From an uncultured Lachnospiraceae bacterium (GTDB lineage Bacteria; Bacillota; Clostridia; Lachnospirales; Lachnospiraceae), in contig CAJUMB010000004.1 in assembly GCA_910587105.1 (NCBI GenBank), forward strand, positions 45,719 through 109,718: a stretch of 64,000 bases of DNA. The letters run 5' to 3'. Position numbers and translations under genes: made by a program. Positions 49,300 through 58,096 of this stretch are shown here, in pieces. Below the pieces are notes generated by a model, which searched no databases, was not told where the DNA came from, and saw only the letters and a program-made list of their open reading frames with translations. Every line of letters begins with the position of its first letter. Positions within the stretch are counted from its first letter, which is position 1.

Positions 49300-51432
49300 A
49301 TGAAGAAAAGACAATTTGACCGGCGGAAGAAGATGATGGCCGATGTATTGGCAAATCCAGCTTACCGCCCCATGCGGCTTCGGGAGCTGGCGGCTTTGCT
49401 GGATGTTCCCCGGACGAAGCGGAAAGAACTGTACCGGGTCATGGATGCGCTGGTGGAGGAGGGACGTGCACAGCTTCACGCCAATGGTACGTATACCCGT
49501 GCAGAAGTATCCTGCGTGAGCGGGGTATTTCTGGCACATCCCAAAGGATTTGGTTTTGTGGATATAGGGGAAGGAGAAGAAGATATTTTTATTCCTGAAG
49601 ATCAGACGAATCGTGCCATGGACCAAGATAAAGTGCAGGTGAAAGTCCATGAGAAAGCCGTTGGAAAGCGGAAAGAAGGAACCATTATAAAGATACTGGA
49701 ACACGGGCGCCGGGAGGTAGTAGGCATTTACCAGAAAAATGGCCAGTATGGTTTTGTACTGCCGGACAATCCAAGATTGTGCAGGGACTTGTTTATCCCT
49801 GGCGGCCATTCCCAAGGAGCAGCTGCTGGGGATAAAGTAGTGGCGGTGATCACCAGCTATGGTTCAAAGAGAAAAGGTCCGGAGGGCAGAATACAGGAAA
49901 TTCTGGGCAAAAACGGGGAAACGGGTATGGATATCCTTTCCATTGTGAAAAACTATGATATTCCTGTAGAGTTTCCGGAAAAAGTGATCAGACAGGCAGA
50001 CCGGGTACGGGATGAACTGATACCGGGAGATTTTTATGGACGCAGAGATATCCGTCACTGGACAATGATCACTATGGACGGAGAAGATGCAAAGGATTTG
50101 GATGATGCGGTATCTCTCACGTGGGGGGATGGACTGTATCATCTGGGTGTGCACATTGCCGATGTCTCCAATTATGTCCAGGCAGGCAGCGCACTGGACC
50201 GGGAGGCTTTGAGAAGGGGCACAAGTGTTTATCTGACAGACCGGGTGATTCCCATGCTGCCTGGAAAGCTCAGCAACGGAATCTGTTCCCTGAATGAAGG
50301 AGAAGACAGGCTGGCGCTGAGCTGTCTGATGGATGTGGACAGGGAAGGACGCGTGGTGTCCCATGAAATTGTGGAGACTGTAATCTGCTCAAACCAGCGT
50401 ATGACTTATACGGAAGTGCAGAAAATTCTGGATGATTCAGATTCGGCTGTATGTGAGAAATACCAGGAGTTTGCAGAGATTTTTCGGAAAATGGACGAGC
50501 TTTCAGCACTGCTCCGCAGGCGGCGGAAAATGCGTGGTTCGATTGATTTCGATTTCCCGGAGAGCAAAATTACACTGGACAGCAGTGGAAAACCTGTTTC
50601 TGTGGAGATTTACCAGCATAACCGGGCTATGGAGCTGATTGAAGATTTTATGATTCTGGCCAATGAGACGGTGGCTCAGGAGTTTTGTGAAGAGCAGATT
50701 CCTTTTGTGTACCGTACCCATGGGGAACCAGATCCTGAAAAAGTGGAAAAACTTCTGGCATTTGTGCACAGCCAGGGGATTCCGGCCCAAAAGGCAAAAG
50801 AGAGAATATCGCCTCTGGAAATCCAGCAGATTTTGAGAGAGATTCAGGGGCATGCAAATGAAGCATTGGTCAGCCGTCTGGCTCTGCGTTCGATGCAGCA
50901 GGCCAGATATACAGTAGAATGTACCGGGCATTTCGGCCTGGCTTCCAGATATTACTGCCATTTTACTTCACCGATCCGCCGCTATCCGGATCTGCAGATT
51001 CACAGAATTATCAAGGATAAACTGCGGGGAAGAATGAATGCGGAAAAAAAGGCTTTTTATACTGGCATACTGGAGGAGGCGGCACGTCAATCCAGCGTGA
51101 CAGAGCGAAGGGCAGAAGAAGTGGAACGGGAAGTGGAAAAGCTCAAGAAGGCTCAATACATGCAGGAACATCTGGGCGAAGAATTTGAGGGGATTATATC
51201 CGGTGTTACTGGCTGGGGTATTTATGTAGAATTGCCCAATACAATTGAGGGGCTGGTTCATATCAGTATGCTGGACGATGATTATTATCAGTTTGATGAA
51301 GAAAAGATGTTGTTGACGGGGGAGAAAACCGGGAAGACTTATACACTGGGACAGGCAGTGAAAATCCGGGTGATGGCAGTGGATTTGTATCAAAAAAATA
51401 TAGATTTCGCTATCCAAAATACAAAAGGTTAG
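49300..51432 (+). CDS. rnr: Ribonuclease R
   Basis: A 710-residue 3'-5' exoribonuclease that degrades structured RNA and works with tmRNA. An N-terminal helix-turn-helix (MRLRELAALLDVPRTKRKEL) and cold-shock domain precede the RNB core with the catalytic aspartates in MDGEDAKDLDDAVSL; HFTSPIRRYPDLQIHR follows and an S1 domain closes the chain (GVTGWGIYVELPNTIEGLVHIS). The start has GAGGTAAAA before ATG 49300. Clustering with smpB and ssrA fits trans-translation. Confidence 0.95.
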   Translation: MKKRQFDRRKKMMADVLANPAYRPMRLRELAALLDVPRTKRKELYRVMDALVEEGRAQLHANGTYTRAEVSCVSGVFLAHPKGFGFVDIGEGEEDIFIPEDQTNRAMDQDKVQVKVHEKAVGKRKEGTIIKILEHGRREVVGIYQKNGQYGFVLPDNPRLCRDLFIPGGHSQGAAAGDKVVAVITSYGSKRKGPEGRIQEILGKNGETGMDILSIVKNYDIPVEFPEKVIRQADRVRDELIPGDFYGRRDIRHWTMITMDGEDAKDLDDAVSLTWGDGLYHLGVHIADVSNYVQAGSALDREALRRGTSVYLTDRVIPMLPGKLSNGICSLNEGEDRLALSCLMDVDREGRVVSHEIVETVICSNQRMTYTEVQKILDDSDSAVCEKYQEFAEIFRKMDELSALLRRRRKMRGSIDFDFPESKITLDSSGKPVSVEIYQHNRAMELIEDFMILANETVAQEFCEEQIPFVYRTHGEPDPEKVEKLLAFVHSQGIPAQKAKERISPLEIQQILREIQGHANEALVSRLALRSMQQARYTVECTGHFGLASRYYCHFTSPIRRYPDLQIHRIIKDKLRGRMNAEKKAFYTGILEEAARQSSVTERRAEEVEREVEKLKKAQYMQEHLGEEFEGIISGVTGWGIYVELPNTIEGLVHISMLDDDYYQFDEEKMLLTGEKTGKTYTLGQAVKIRVMAVDLYQKNIDFAIQNTKG

Positions 51433-51444
51433 CAGGTGGAAAAA

Positions 51445-52506
51445 ATGAAAAATTGGAAAAGATGGCTGGTTTTATTTTTTGTAGTCGTTCTGACGGCTCT
51501 TATACCGGTTTCAGCGGATGCAGCCCCAAGCGGCAAAGGAAAATATTCCGTTGGGAAGGGTGGAAATTGGCAAACAGTAAACGGAAGAATTTATTATTAT
51601 GGAAAAGACGGGAGAAAGGCATCTGGCTGGGTAGAGATTCATGGAACGCCGTATTATTTCGGAAAAAATGGCGCTATGAAAGCAGGGTGGCTTAATTATA
51701 GAGGGCGGTTCTATCATTATGGAAGAGATGGAGTCTGTCATACGGGATGGTTTGAAAAAGATGGCAGACGCTATTATTGTGATCCCAAGAAAGGAAAGCT
51801 TTATGGCTGGAATGAAGTAGAGGGAGATTGGTATTATTTCCGTCATTCAGGCAGTGCGGCTGTCAATAAATGGATACCGGACCAGGATTTTTTGTGGTAT
51901 GTAAATAGTGAAGGCAAGGCGGTAAAAAGAGCGCCAAGAAATCATGAAAATGATAGATATGATACAGTATTGATGGTAGGAGGGTCCCGATTCAGACATA
52001 TGGCTGATAAATATGGGATTACTGCAGAGAATGTCCAGTATATTGCCCAGGGAGGGGCAAAAGTGGGGTGGCTGAAAGAGATAGCTTATCCTGAGATTCA
52101 GAAGGCTGTGGTGAAAGGGAAAAAGACAGCTATTGTATTTAATATGGGACTAAATGATATGGAGCATGTGGACATTTATCTGCGGTTTTACAATGAACAG
52201 CTGGCGGAACTGCTGAATGACCCGTCCTGTGATTTGTTTATGATGTCTGTTAATCCCATTGATGAGAAGAAATACGATCAATACCAATCGGGTGGAAATA
52301 AACATAACTGGCAGGTGTGTGAGTTCAACCGGAAAATGCGCAGCCAGCTGGATTCCCGCTATCGTTATATTGATACGTATCAGTATTTGAGTTCACAGTT
52401 TGATATGGCAACGATGACTGTATGGGACGGTATTCATTATACCCGAAGATGTTCCCGCTTGATTTTCCGGCAAAGTATGCGTTTTATCAATGGCAGGACA
52501 GCATGA
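51445..52506 (+). CDS. Secreted cell-wall-binding protein with an SGNH-hydrolase-like domain
   Basis: A 353-residue exported protein. After a signal peptide (WLVLFFVVVLTALIPVSADA) come about five 20-residue cell-wall/choline-binding-type repeats (GRIYYYGKDGRKASGW, TPYYFGKNGAMKAGW, GRFYHYGRDGVCHTGW, then RRYYCDPKKGKLYGW and DWYYFRHSGSAAVNKW), residues about 38-150. The C-terminal half resembles SGNH hydrolases: VLMVGGSRFRHM (nucleophile serine, GGS instead of GDS), NMGLNDMEHV and WDGIHYTRR (Asp-His). It could de-acylate wall polymers or glycans. ATG 51445 is preferred (AGGTGG upstream) over a GTG at 51436. It sits between rnr and smpB without functional logic, possibly an insertion into the operon. 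Confidence 0.82.
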   Translation: MKNWKRWLVLFFVVVLTALIPVSADAAPSGKGKYSVGKGGNWQTVNGRIYYYGKDGRKASGWVEIHGTPYYFGKNGAMKAGWLNYRGRFYHYGRDGVCHTGWFEKDGRRYYCDPKKGKLYGWNEVEGDWYYFRHSGSAAVNKWIPDQDFLWYVNSEGKAVKRAPRNHENDRYDTVLMVGGSRFRHMADKYGITAENVQYIAQGGAKVGWLKEIAYPEIQKAVVKGKKTAIVFNMGLNDMEHVDIYLRFYNEQLAELLNDPSCDLFMMSVNPIDEKKYDQYQSGGNKHNWQVCEFNRKMRSQLDSRYRYIDTYQYLSSQFDMATMTVWDGIHYTRRCSRLIFRQSMRFINGRTA

Positions 52507-52519
52507 GAAGGAGTAGATT

Positions 52520-52993
52520 ATGGCTAAGGGTATGGGAATTCGCATGGTAGCCAACAATAAAAAGGCTTACCACGATTATTTCATAGAGGATAAATATGAG
52601 GCAGGTGCAGCACTGGCAGGGACAGAGGTCAAGTCTCTGCGTATGGGAAAATGCAGCATTAAGGAATCCTTTGTGCGTATAGAAAAGGGGGAAGTATTCA
52701 TTTACGGGATGCATATTACCCCCTATGAAAAGGGAAATATTTTTAATAAAGACCCGCTCCGGGTAAAAAAGCTATTGCTTCACCGGGAGGAAATCCGCAA
52801 AATAGAGCGGAAAATCGCTGAAAAAGGGTTTACCCTGGTGCCGCTGCAGGTATATTTCAAAGGAAGCCTTGTGAAAGTGGAGATCGGTGTGGCAAAGGGA
52901 AAGAAGCTCTATGATAAACGTCAGGATATTGCAAAGAAAGACCAGAAGCGTGAAGCACAGAGAGAGTTGAAAGAAAGTGGAAAATGGGGTTAA
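52520..52993 (+). CDS. smpB: SsrA-binding protein
   Basis: A 157-residue protein that binds tmRNA and brings it to stalled ribosomes. NNKKAYHDYFIEDKYEAGAALAGTEVKSLR, then CSIKESFVRIEKGEVFIYGMHITPYEKGN, and a basic C-terminal tail are characteristic. ATG 52520 follows GAAGGAGTAGATT. The ssrA promoter begins 9 bases after its stop. Confidence 0.96.
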   Translation: MAKGMGIRMVANNKKAYHDYFIEDKYEAGAALAGTEVKSLRMGKCSIKESFVRIEKGEVFIYGMHITPYEKGNIFNKDPLRVKKLLLHREEIRKIERKIAEKGFTLVPLQVYFKGSLVKVEIGVAKGKKLYDKRQDIAKKDQKREAQRELKESGKWG

Positions 52994-53001
52994 ATTTATA
53001 C

Positions 53002-53030
53002 TTGACGGGGGGTGGATTTTCCGGTATAAT
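53002..53030 (+). promoter_or_regulatory. Promoter of ssrA
   Basis: TTGACG (53002-53007), 17-base spacer, TATAAT (53025-53030), with the mature RNA beginning 25 bases downstream. Confidence 0.88.
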
Positions 53031-53054
53031 ATAATCCACTTCAATTAGATTTTC

Positions 53055-53392
53055 GGGGTAGTACCGGTTTCGACGGGGACTTTGAAGATGGAGAAGCTAT
53101 CCGCAGGCGATGCGTCAAATCGCAAACCTAAATATAAACGCAGACGATAGTTACGCGTTAGCAGCCTAGTTGCTGCTCGTCAGCCTTGATGCACCCACAC
53201 ATCAAGAATCTGGCGCCGATCATGTGGGAAACGATGCAGGCAAAGCTTTGAGCCTGCAGGCGTATCATGAAGCTACTGAATCTGTCAGGATGTCAGCTTC
53301 CGGGCAGAGGAGGGAATAACAAAGAACTGACTATGATAGTAGAAGTACATGGGATAGGTTTTCGGACACGAGTTCGACTCTCGTCTACTCCA
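53055..53392 (+). ncRNA. ssrA: Transfer-messenger RNA (tmRNA)
   Basis: The 5' end GGGGTAGTACCGGTTTCGAC and the 3' end GAGTTCGACTCTCGTCTACTCC with A as discriminator form the tRNA-like domain; GGGGTAG pairs with CTACTCC. CCA is not encoded. The tag frame starts with GCA at 53122 and encodes ANLNINADDSYALAA followed by TAG (53167-53169), with the usual ALAA degradation end. It is a one-piece tmRNA, directly after its partner gene smpB. Confidence 0.96.
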
Positions 53393-53404
53393 TGGGTGGA
53401 AGGG

Positions 53405-53449
53405 CTGGAAACCCAGTGTTTATAAGGGTTTCCAGTTTTCTTTATTTTG
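53405..53449 (+). terminator. Terminator of ssrA
   Basis: CTGGAAACCC and GGGTTTCCAG form a 10-bp perfect stem followed by TTTTCTTTATTTT. The following 53450-53684 stretch shows no gene I can support; the tmRNA 3' end is a common attachment site for mobile elements, but no integrase is seen. Confidence 0.88.
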
Positions 53450-53684
53450 CAGGTTATCGAAAGGTAATCAAAAAGGTAATCAACTTGCAAAGATCTTTCA
53501 GGGCCTGTGATGTTTTTCTTAAGGAGAATCCAAGATTGATGTGGAGAGTCAGGGACATGACATGTGCATTGTGTTTGGAGAATTTCACGGAAGATTTTAT
53601 TTGAAATTCTCGAAAAATAAAGGTTTAAAAACAAAAATAGGGTAGTAGATTTGACACTGCCATAAATTCGAGCAGGAGGATATT

Positions 53685-54350
53685 ATGAAAAAGATAGCCA
53701 CACTTTTCTTATATACGATTCTTTTGGCAGTTTTTGCAGCCGGATGCGGGTCAAATGAGGCGCCTGCCAAACAGCACTCAGATACCAGTACAGCAGCGCC
53801 ATCAGGGGAGGAAATGTCCGGGGCTGCCGGGGAAGAAGAAAAAAATTCCCAAGAAGGATTGCATCATGTAGAAATCCACATAGCAGATTATGGCACCATT
53901 GCTCTGGAACTGGATGCAGACACGGCGCCTATTACTGTTGATAATTTTCTCAAGCTTGCAGAAGAAGGTTTCTACGATGGCCTGACCTTTCACAGGATCA
54001 TAAGCGGGTTTATGATTCAGGGCGGAGACCCGGGGGGAAATGGGACAGGCGGTTCCGATGAAACCATTAAAGGGGAATTTTCTCAGAATGGAATAGAAAA
54101 CGATATTTCCCATGTACGAGGTGTGATTTCCATGGCCAGATCCAACGATCCGGACAGTGCTTCATCCCAATTTTTTATTGTTCATGAGGATAGTACTTTC
54201 CTGGACGGAGAATATGCCGCTTTCGGCCGTGTGACAGACGGGATGGAAGTGGTGGATCAGATCTGTGAAAATGTTTCTGTACAGGATGATGACGGAACTG
54301 TGGTATCAGAGGATCAGCCGGTCATTTCATCTATAAAAATGATCGATTGA
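53685..54350 (+). CDS. Cyclophilin-type peptidyl-prolyl isomerase, lipoprotein
   Basis: A 221-residue exported lipoprotein: signal and lipobox end in FAAGC, followed by a short Ser/Thr/Glu-rich spacer. Residues about 60-221 are a bacterial cyclophilin with VDNFLKLAEEGFYDGLTFHR (catalytic Arg), GFMIQGGDPGGNGTGG, ISMARSNDPDSASSQFFI and FGRVTDGMEVVD. It probably helps fold exported proteins at the membrane-wall interface. ATG 53685 follows GCAGGAGGATATT. It converges with the flavodoxin gene. Confidence 0.93.
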   Translation: MKKIATLFLYTILLAVFAAGCGSNEAPAKQHSDTSTAAPSGEEMSGAAGEEEKNSQEGLHHVEIHIADYGTIALELDADTAPITVDNFLKLAEEGFYDGLTFHRIISGFMIQGGDPGGNGTGGSDETIKGEFSQNGIENDISHVRGVISMARSNDPDSASSQFFIVHEDSTFLDGEYAAFGRVTDGMEVVDQICENVSVQDDDGTVVSEDQPVISSIKMID

Positions 54351-54364
54351 GACTGGGCAGGCAC

Positions 54365-54403
54365 GAATGGGGAAATGCTGTTCTTTCGGCGTTCCTCCCA
54401 TTC
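54365..54403. terminator. Weak bidirectional hairpin between convergent genes
   Basis: GAATGGG (54365-54371) pairs with CCCATTC (54397-54403), with partial pairing inside. No T run follows on either strand. Confidence 0.45.
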
Positions 54404-54423
54404 AGGCCATTATAGAACAGGCA

Positions 54424-54870
54424 TTACATCCAGTCTGCGATTTCTTTATCTGTCATATTGTTGGCATTTAGCGGACGATGCCACCTGGCCTCCGGATAGG
54501 ATTTTTTCAGTTTTACCGCTGGATGGTCAGGTTTTGAGGCACCGCTTGTAGTGAACAAAGCGATATGTTTTTCAGTTATATCTACAGCGTCCAACAGTGT
54601 TAAAACTATATTCGGAACAGCACCGCACCAGATGGGGCATCCCAGCATGATACGGTCATACTGCAGTACATCAGGTATCTCCATAGAAAGTTCAGGGCGT
54701 GCTTTAGTAAAAATTTCCTTTAAAGATACAAATATTGTTTTCCAATAAGACATGTCATAAGGTTTTTCAGGCTTGATTTCGATCAGGTCCGAGCCTTTTA
54801 TCTCTGCAATTTTTTTGGCGGCTTTCGCTGTGATTCCTGTCTGTGAAAAATAAATTACTAACGTATTCAT
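54424..54870 (-). CDS. Flavodoxin-family protein
   Basis: A 148-residue FMN-binding fold. The phosphate-binding loop is YFSQTGITAKAAKKIAE and a second conserved stretch is RIMLGCPIWCGAVPNIVLTLLD, which stacks on the flavin; LFTTSGASKPD follows. Members are small electron carriers or quinone/FMN reductase-like proteins. The start at 54870 lies behind GGAGATGTTAAG. It has its own promoter and no operon partner, so the redox partner is unknown. Confidence 0.9.
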   Translation of the reverse strand: MNTLVIYFSQTGITAKAAKKIAEIKGSDLIEIKPEKPYDMSYWKTIFVSLKEIFTKARPELSMEIPDVLQYDRIMLGCPIWCGAVPNIVLTLLDAVDITEKHIALFTTSGASKPDHPAVKLKKSYPEARWHRPLNANNMTDKEIADWM

Positions 54871-54937
54871 CTTAACATCTCCTCATATGCTTTTGCTGTT
54901 TTTAACTGTAAAGGCTGCTCATTTATTCTTTTCAGTT

Positions 54938-54966
54938 ATTATATCTATATTCAGCGGAATTTACAA
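54938..54966 (-). promoter_or_regulatory. Promoter of the flavodoxin gene
   Basis: On the minus strand: TTGTAA, a 17-base spacer and TATAAT, with a leader of about 60 bases. Confidence 0.75.
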
Positions 54967-55110
54967 CATATTTTCTTTCGAAGGAAAAGTTTCTTTTAGA
55001 GAGTGTTTGAAAGAAGGCAGAAAGCAAGAAAAATTTGACTGGTTTTTTCAAATTCCTCCGGGTGAAAGGCAGTGATTCTCTGGAGATGCTCTCGTCACTT
55101 TATGATGGAA

Positions 55111-55163
55111 GGGGGCTGAAGATCCTTTATTTATAAGGATTTTCAGCCCCCTTTTAATTTTTT
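55111..55163 (+). terminator. Strong plus-strand terminator without an adjacent plus-strand gene
   Basis: GGGGGCTGAA with an inner ATCCTT pairs with AAGGAT and TTCAGCCCCC, followed by TTTTAATTTTTT. The nearest plus-strand gene (cyclophilin) ends at 54350. The 54967-55110 stretch shows no supported gene. Confidence 0.78.
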
Positions 55164-55176
55164 GCCAGGCGGTCAT

Positions 55177-55358
55177 TAGAGCGTGTTTGTAAATGCATTC
55201 CCGCCACCCATACGCCCCACTTTGCGGCAGATCTGCCCCTTATTCGGTTGCTGCAGCCCGCTGCAGCGCCCTCATGCGGAACAAATCTCCCATAGCATAC
55301 CCTTTGGGTACTAAGTGTGTCATACATCTGACAAAAAGCATTTTTAAGACACGCTCTA
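55177..55358. mobile_element. MITE-like palindromic element, longest complete copy (182 bp)
   Basis: TAGAGCGTGTTTGTAAATGCATTC on the left and GCATTTTTAAGACACGCTCTA on the right with TA at both borders. The interior matches the copy at 10983 (GCCCCACTTTGCGGCAGAT, CTTATTCGGTTGCTGCAGCC) and has an additional ATACCCTTTGGGTAC palindrome. It lies in the gap after the minus-strand phosphorelay operon. Confidence 0.85.
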
Positions 55359-55387
55359 ACACCTCTGGTTCCAGTTTCCTGTGAGTT

Positions 55388-58096
55388 CTAATGGTTTTCT
55401 GAGGTAAGTGGTATTTCCTGATTTTCAGCAAAAGAAATCACAGCTTCATTTTTTTTCATAAACAATAGTCCAAAAGAGCCTGGGCCGCAGTTGCTGGCAA
55501 TGGCAGGAGATGCTTTCTGCAGATAAACCCTTTCGAAAGGACAGTATTGTTTTACCAGGTCCTGGATATACTGAAGCTTTTTGGTATCCATTCCAGCGTA
55601 TGTAATAAACAGAATGCGTCGGTCGATATTTCTTGAATTGATCAGTGTTTTCCGGATATAGTGTTTCGAAGCACGGTCAAAGTTACCCATCTCCATGCCG
55701 CTGACAACCAGTTTGCTCTTTCGGAGTGAAATAACCGGATGCATGAGCAGCGCATCACAGAAAACCTGTACTTGTCTGGGAATTTTCCCAGCCTGGCACA
55801 TCATGTGCGTGCTGTCGATAATAAAAGCAGATGAGATATAGCGCCTCAGTTTTTTTACTGCTTTTACAATTTCTGCTTTTGATGCATTATTTTCCGCCAT
55901 GTAGGCAGCATGCAGTACTGCCAGGCCCATGCTGCTTGAGAGATGTCCGGAGTCCAATACAGTGACATTTTCAAAGGACTTTGCTGCCTCAAGGGCATTG
56001 TAGTATCCCAGCCCCACATGTTTGGCCATAGTAATATGGATTATGTTCTGGGACTCGCTCAGCTTTTTGGCGAAAAATCTTTCATAATCTGATACATCCG
56101 GGGGCTGTGAGAAGCCTTTTTTTCCTGACGCCATGTGTGACAGCAGTTCATCTGATTTCAGCTCCAGTTCATCCAGAAAGCGTCCCTGGTCTGTACAGAC
56201 GTAATAAGGACAAACAGAAATATCGAATTCTTTTTTCAGAGATTCGGGAAGGTCGCATACGCTGTCTGTAGTGATCATGAGAGAGCGTCTTTGAGTCTGT
56301 TCAAAGATCAGGATATCCTTTCCGATTTCCGATTGAATAGCTTCCTCACTCAGTTTGACCAGTTCTTTTGGAAGAAGACTCAAAACAGCAGCCTCCAGAA
56401 GGGGACCGCTGACAGGTTTTGCCAGATAGCCGTTGAATCCCTCTTTTCGGTAGAGAAGCTGATTGTCGCTTCCTGCATTGGCGGTCAGTGCAGTTACAGG
56501 TACATCCTGGCACAATCCTCCCGGTTGTGTACGCAGTGCGTGAAGGCACTGGATTCCATCCATTTCCGGCATCAGGTGGTCCATGAGGATTGCGTCGTAA
56601 TGCTGTTTCTGCGTCAGTTTCAGACATTCCGCGCCGCTCAATGCTGTGTCAACCTGAATCTTTGTGGCTGAGAGCAGTTTACGGACTACCATCAGGTTCA
56701 TATCATTGTCATCCACCACCAGTATGTGTGCCTCCGGCGCCTCAAAGCTCTGTCTGTATTGTTCTCTGTTATGTGAATATACGCGGGATGTCAGTGTATA
56801 TGTGCCTAATTCTTTCTCATCTACAATGTCCTGATCTAACATGACAAGAAAGGTTGACCCCTTGGTATAGACGCTGTTAACGCTGATTTCGCCCCCCATC
56901 AGTTCAACTAACTGATGAACAATACTGAGTCCCAGTCCTGTACCTTCGATATAACGGTTTCGCTCTTCATCTACCCTTTTAAATGCATTGAAAATATAGG
57001 GAATATTTTCCTTTTTTACTCCCTGCCCCGTGTCTTCTACGGAATACCAAATGCGCACTCTGTTCAGCGCCTGGCGTTCACAGCGGACAGAAAGGGTAAC
57101 TGATCCCTCGCTTGTATATTTGACAGCGTTATTCAGCAGATTTATAAGGACCTGTTTGATACGCACCTCATCGCCGCAGAGCATACTGGGGATGGAAGGG
57201 TCCACATGGAGTTTGAAATCCAGTCCTTTTTCCTTCGCCTTGATCCAGATCATATTGACAATCTCTGAAAAAAGCGCGCCTGTCTCATAGGAAGCATTGA
57301 CAATTACCATTTTTCCGGATTTAATCTTGGACAAGTCCAGAATATCATTGATGAGCGTGAGCAACATTTTACTGGCGATTTGTATATTTTTTGCGTTTTC
57401 AGCCACATCCTCCGGGTTATCACCCCTAAGGATCATTTCATTCAGTCCGATGATGGTATTGATAGGTGTGCGGATTTCATGGCTCATGCTGGAGAAAAAA
57501 TGATTCTCCGCTTTGTTTAATTCTTCAATTTCTTTCTTCTGCTGCTTGGAGAGTCTGTTCTCTGCTTCATAAAGTCTTTTTAAGAATAAAAGCAGTACAC
57601 TGATCAGTATACCCACCAAAATGACAGAAGAAGCAGAGTCAAAGAACGAGCGGACCTGCGTATTCTTTGCCACGAATTCTGGAAAATAAAAAGCTGTAAA
57701 GTAACACAGCAGTGTCTCTGCTGTGCAGAGCACGAACAGGGCAATTTTACGCCGGCCTTCCAGGGTTATGCTGATATAAATAAAACACAGCACGAACCAT
57801 TCAGGCATTCCGCTGTAAAACCCTCCTGCTGTAAAAAAGCTTAAAGGAAAAAGGATGAGGAGCAATATGGTGATTACTGTTGCTCCTGTATTGATACATT
57901 CTTTTTGGATACTGACCGTTACGACCATCATCATACAGGCAATGCTCGCCGCCAAGATCAATATATTTATGAGACTTCTGCCCATAGGAAGTATAATGAT
58001 CAATGCGGCTATGCAGATGCCTGTGGTCAGCCGGAACATACGTTCCCGCAGGCCGATCCTATGGTCATATATTGTTTCAAACCATTTTTTCAACAC
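55388..58096 (-). CDS. Hybrid sensor kinase with receiver and C-terminal DegV domain
   Basis: A 902-residue membrane protein with an unusual order. Residues about 20-175 hold about six hydrophobic helices with no recognised extracellular sensor. A HisKA domain follows with the phospho-accepting H206 (SSMSHEIRTPINTIIGLNE), then a HATPase domain (LINLLNNAVKYT, VEDTGQGV, YIEGTGLGLSIVHQL). A receiver covers about 457-575 with phospho-site D506 (ILMDHLMPEMDG) and lysine in YLAKPV. Residues about 604-902 are a full DegV domain: ITTDSVCDLPESL, FSQPPDVSDYERFF, VTVLDSGHLSSSMGL and SNCGPGSFGLLFM. DegV proteins bind fatty acids for phosphorylation by the Fak kinase. The fusion suggests a kinase that reads or handles lipid ligands. 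Its start overlaps the upstream gene by 7 bases. Confidence 0.9.
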   Translation of the reverse strand: MLKKWFETIYDHRIGLRERMFRLTTGICIAALIIILPMGRSLINILILAASIACMMMVVTVSIQKECINTGATVITILLLILFPLSFFTAGGFYSGMPEWFVLCFIYISITLEGRRKIALFVLCTAETLLCYFTAFYFPEFVAKNTQVRSFFDSASSVILVGILISVLLLFLKRLYEAENRLSKQQKKEIEELNKAENHFFSSMSHEIRTPINTIIGLNEMILRGDNPEDVAENAKNIQIASKMLLTLINDILDLSKIKSGKMVIVNASYETGALFSEIVNMIWIKAKEKGLDFKLHVDPSIPSMLCGDEVRIKQVLINLLNNAVKYTSEGSVTLSVRCERQALNRVRIWYSVEDTGQGVKKENIPYIFNAFKRVDEERNRYIEGTGLGLSIVHQLVELMGGEISVNSVYTKGSTFLVMLDQDIVDEKELGTYTLTSRVYSHNREQYRQSFEAPEAHILVVDDNDMNLMVVRKLLSATKIQVDTALSGAECLKLTQKQHYDAILMDHLMPEMDGIQCLHALRTQPGGLCQDVPVTALTANAGSDNQLLYRKEGFNGYLAKPVSGPLLEAAVLSLLPKELVKLSEEAIQSEIGKDILIFEQTQRRSLMITTDSVCDLPESLKKEFDISVCPYYVCTDQGRFLDELELKSDELLSHMASGKKGFSQPPDVSDYERFFAKKLSESQNIIHITMAKHVGLGYYNALEAAKSFENVTVLDSGHLSSSMGLAVLHAAYMAENNASKAEIVKAVKKLRRYISSAFIIDSTHMMCQAGKIPRQVQVFCDALLMHPVISLRKSKLVVSGMEMGNFDRASKHYIRKTLINSRNIDRRILFITYAGMDTKKLQYIQDLVKQYCPFERVYLQKASPAIASNCGPGSFGLLFMKKNEAVISFAENQEIPLTSENH

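Noticed and set aside
53293..53634. Minus-strand frame over the ssrA 3' end
   Set aside because: It lies across the tmRNA tRNA-like domain and terminator, which fully explain the sequence.
54997..55013. TAGAGAGTGTTTGAAAG, resembling the MITE-like end
   Set aside because: It matches 15 of 17 bases but has no partner end within a sensible distance, so it is not listed as a copy.
54887..55075. Short plus-strand frame of 62 codons
   Set aside because: It spans the flavodoxin promoter, has no ribosome site and resembles no protein I know.
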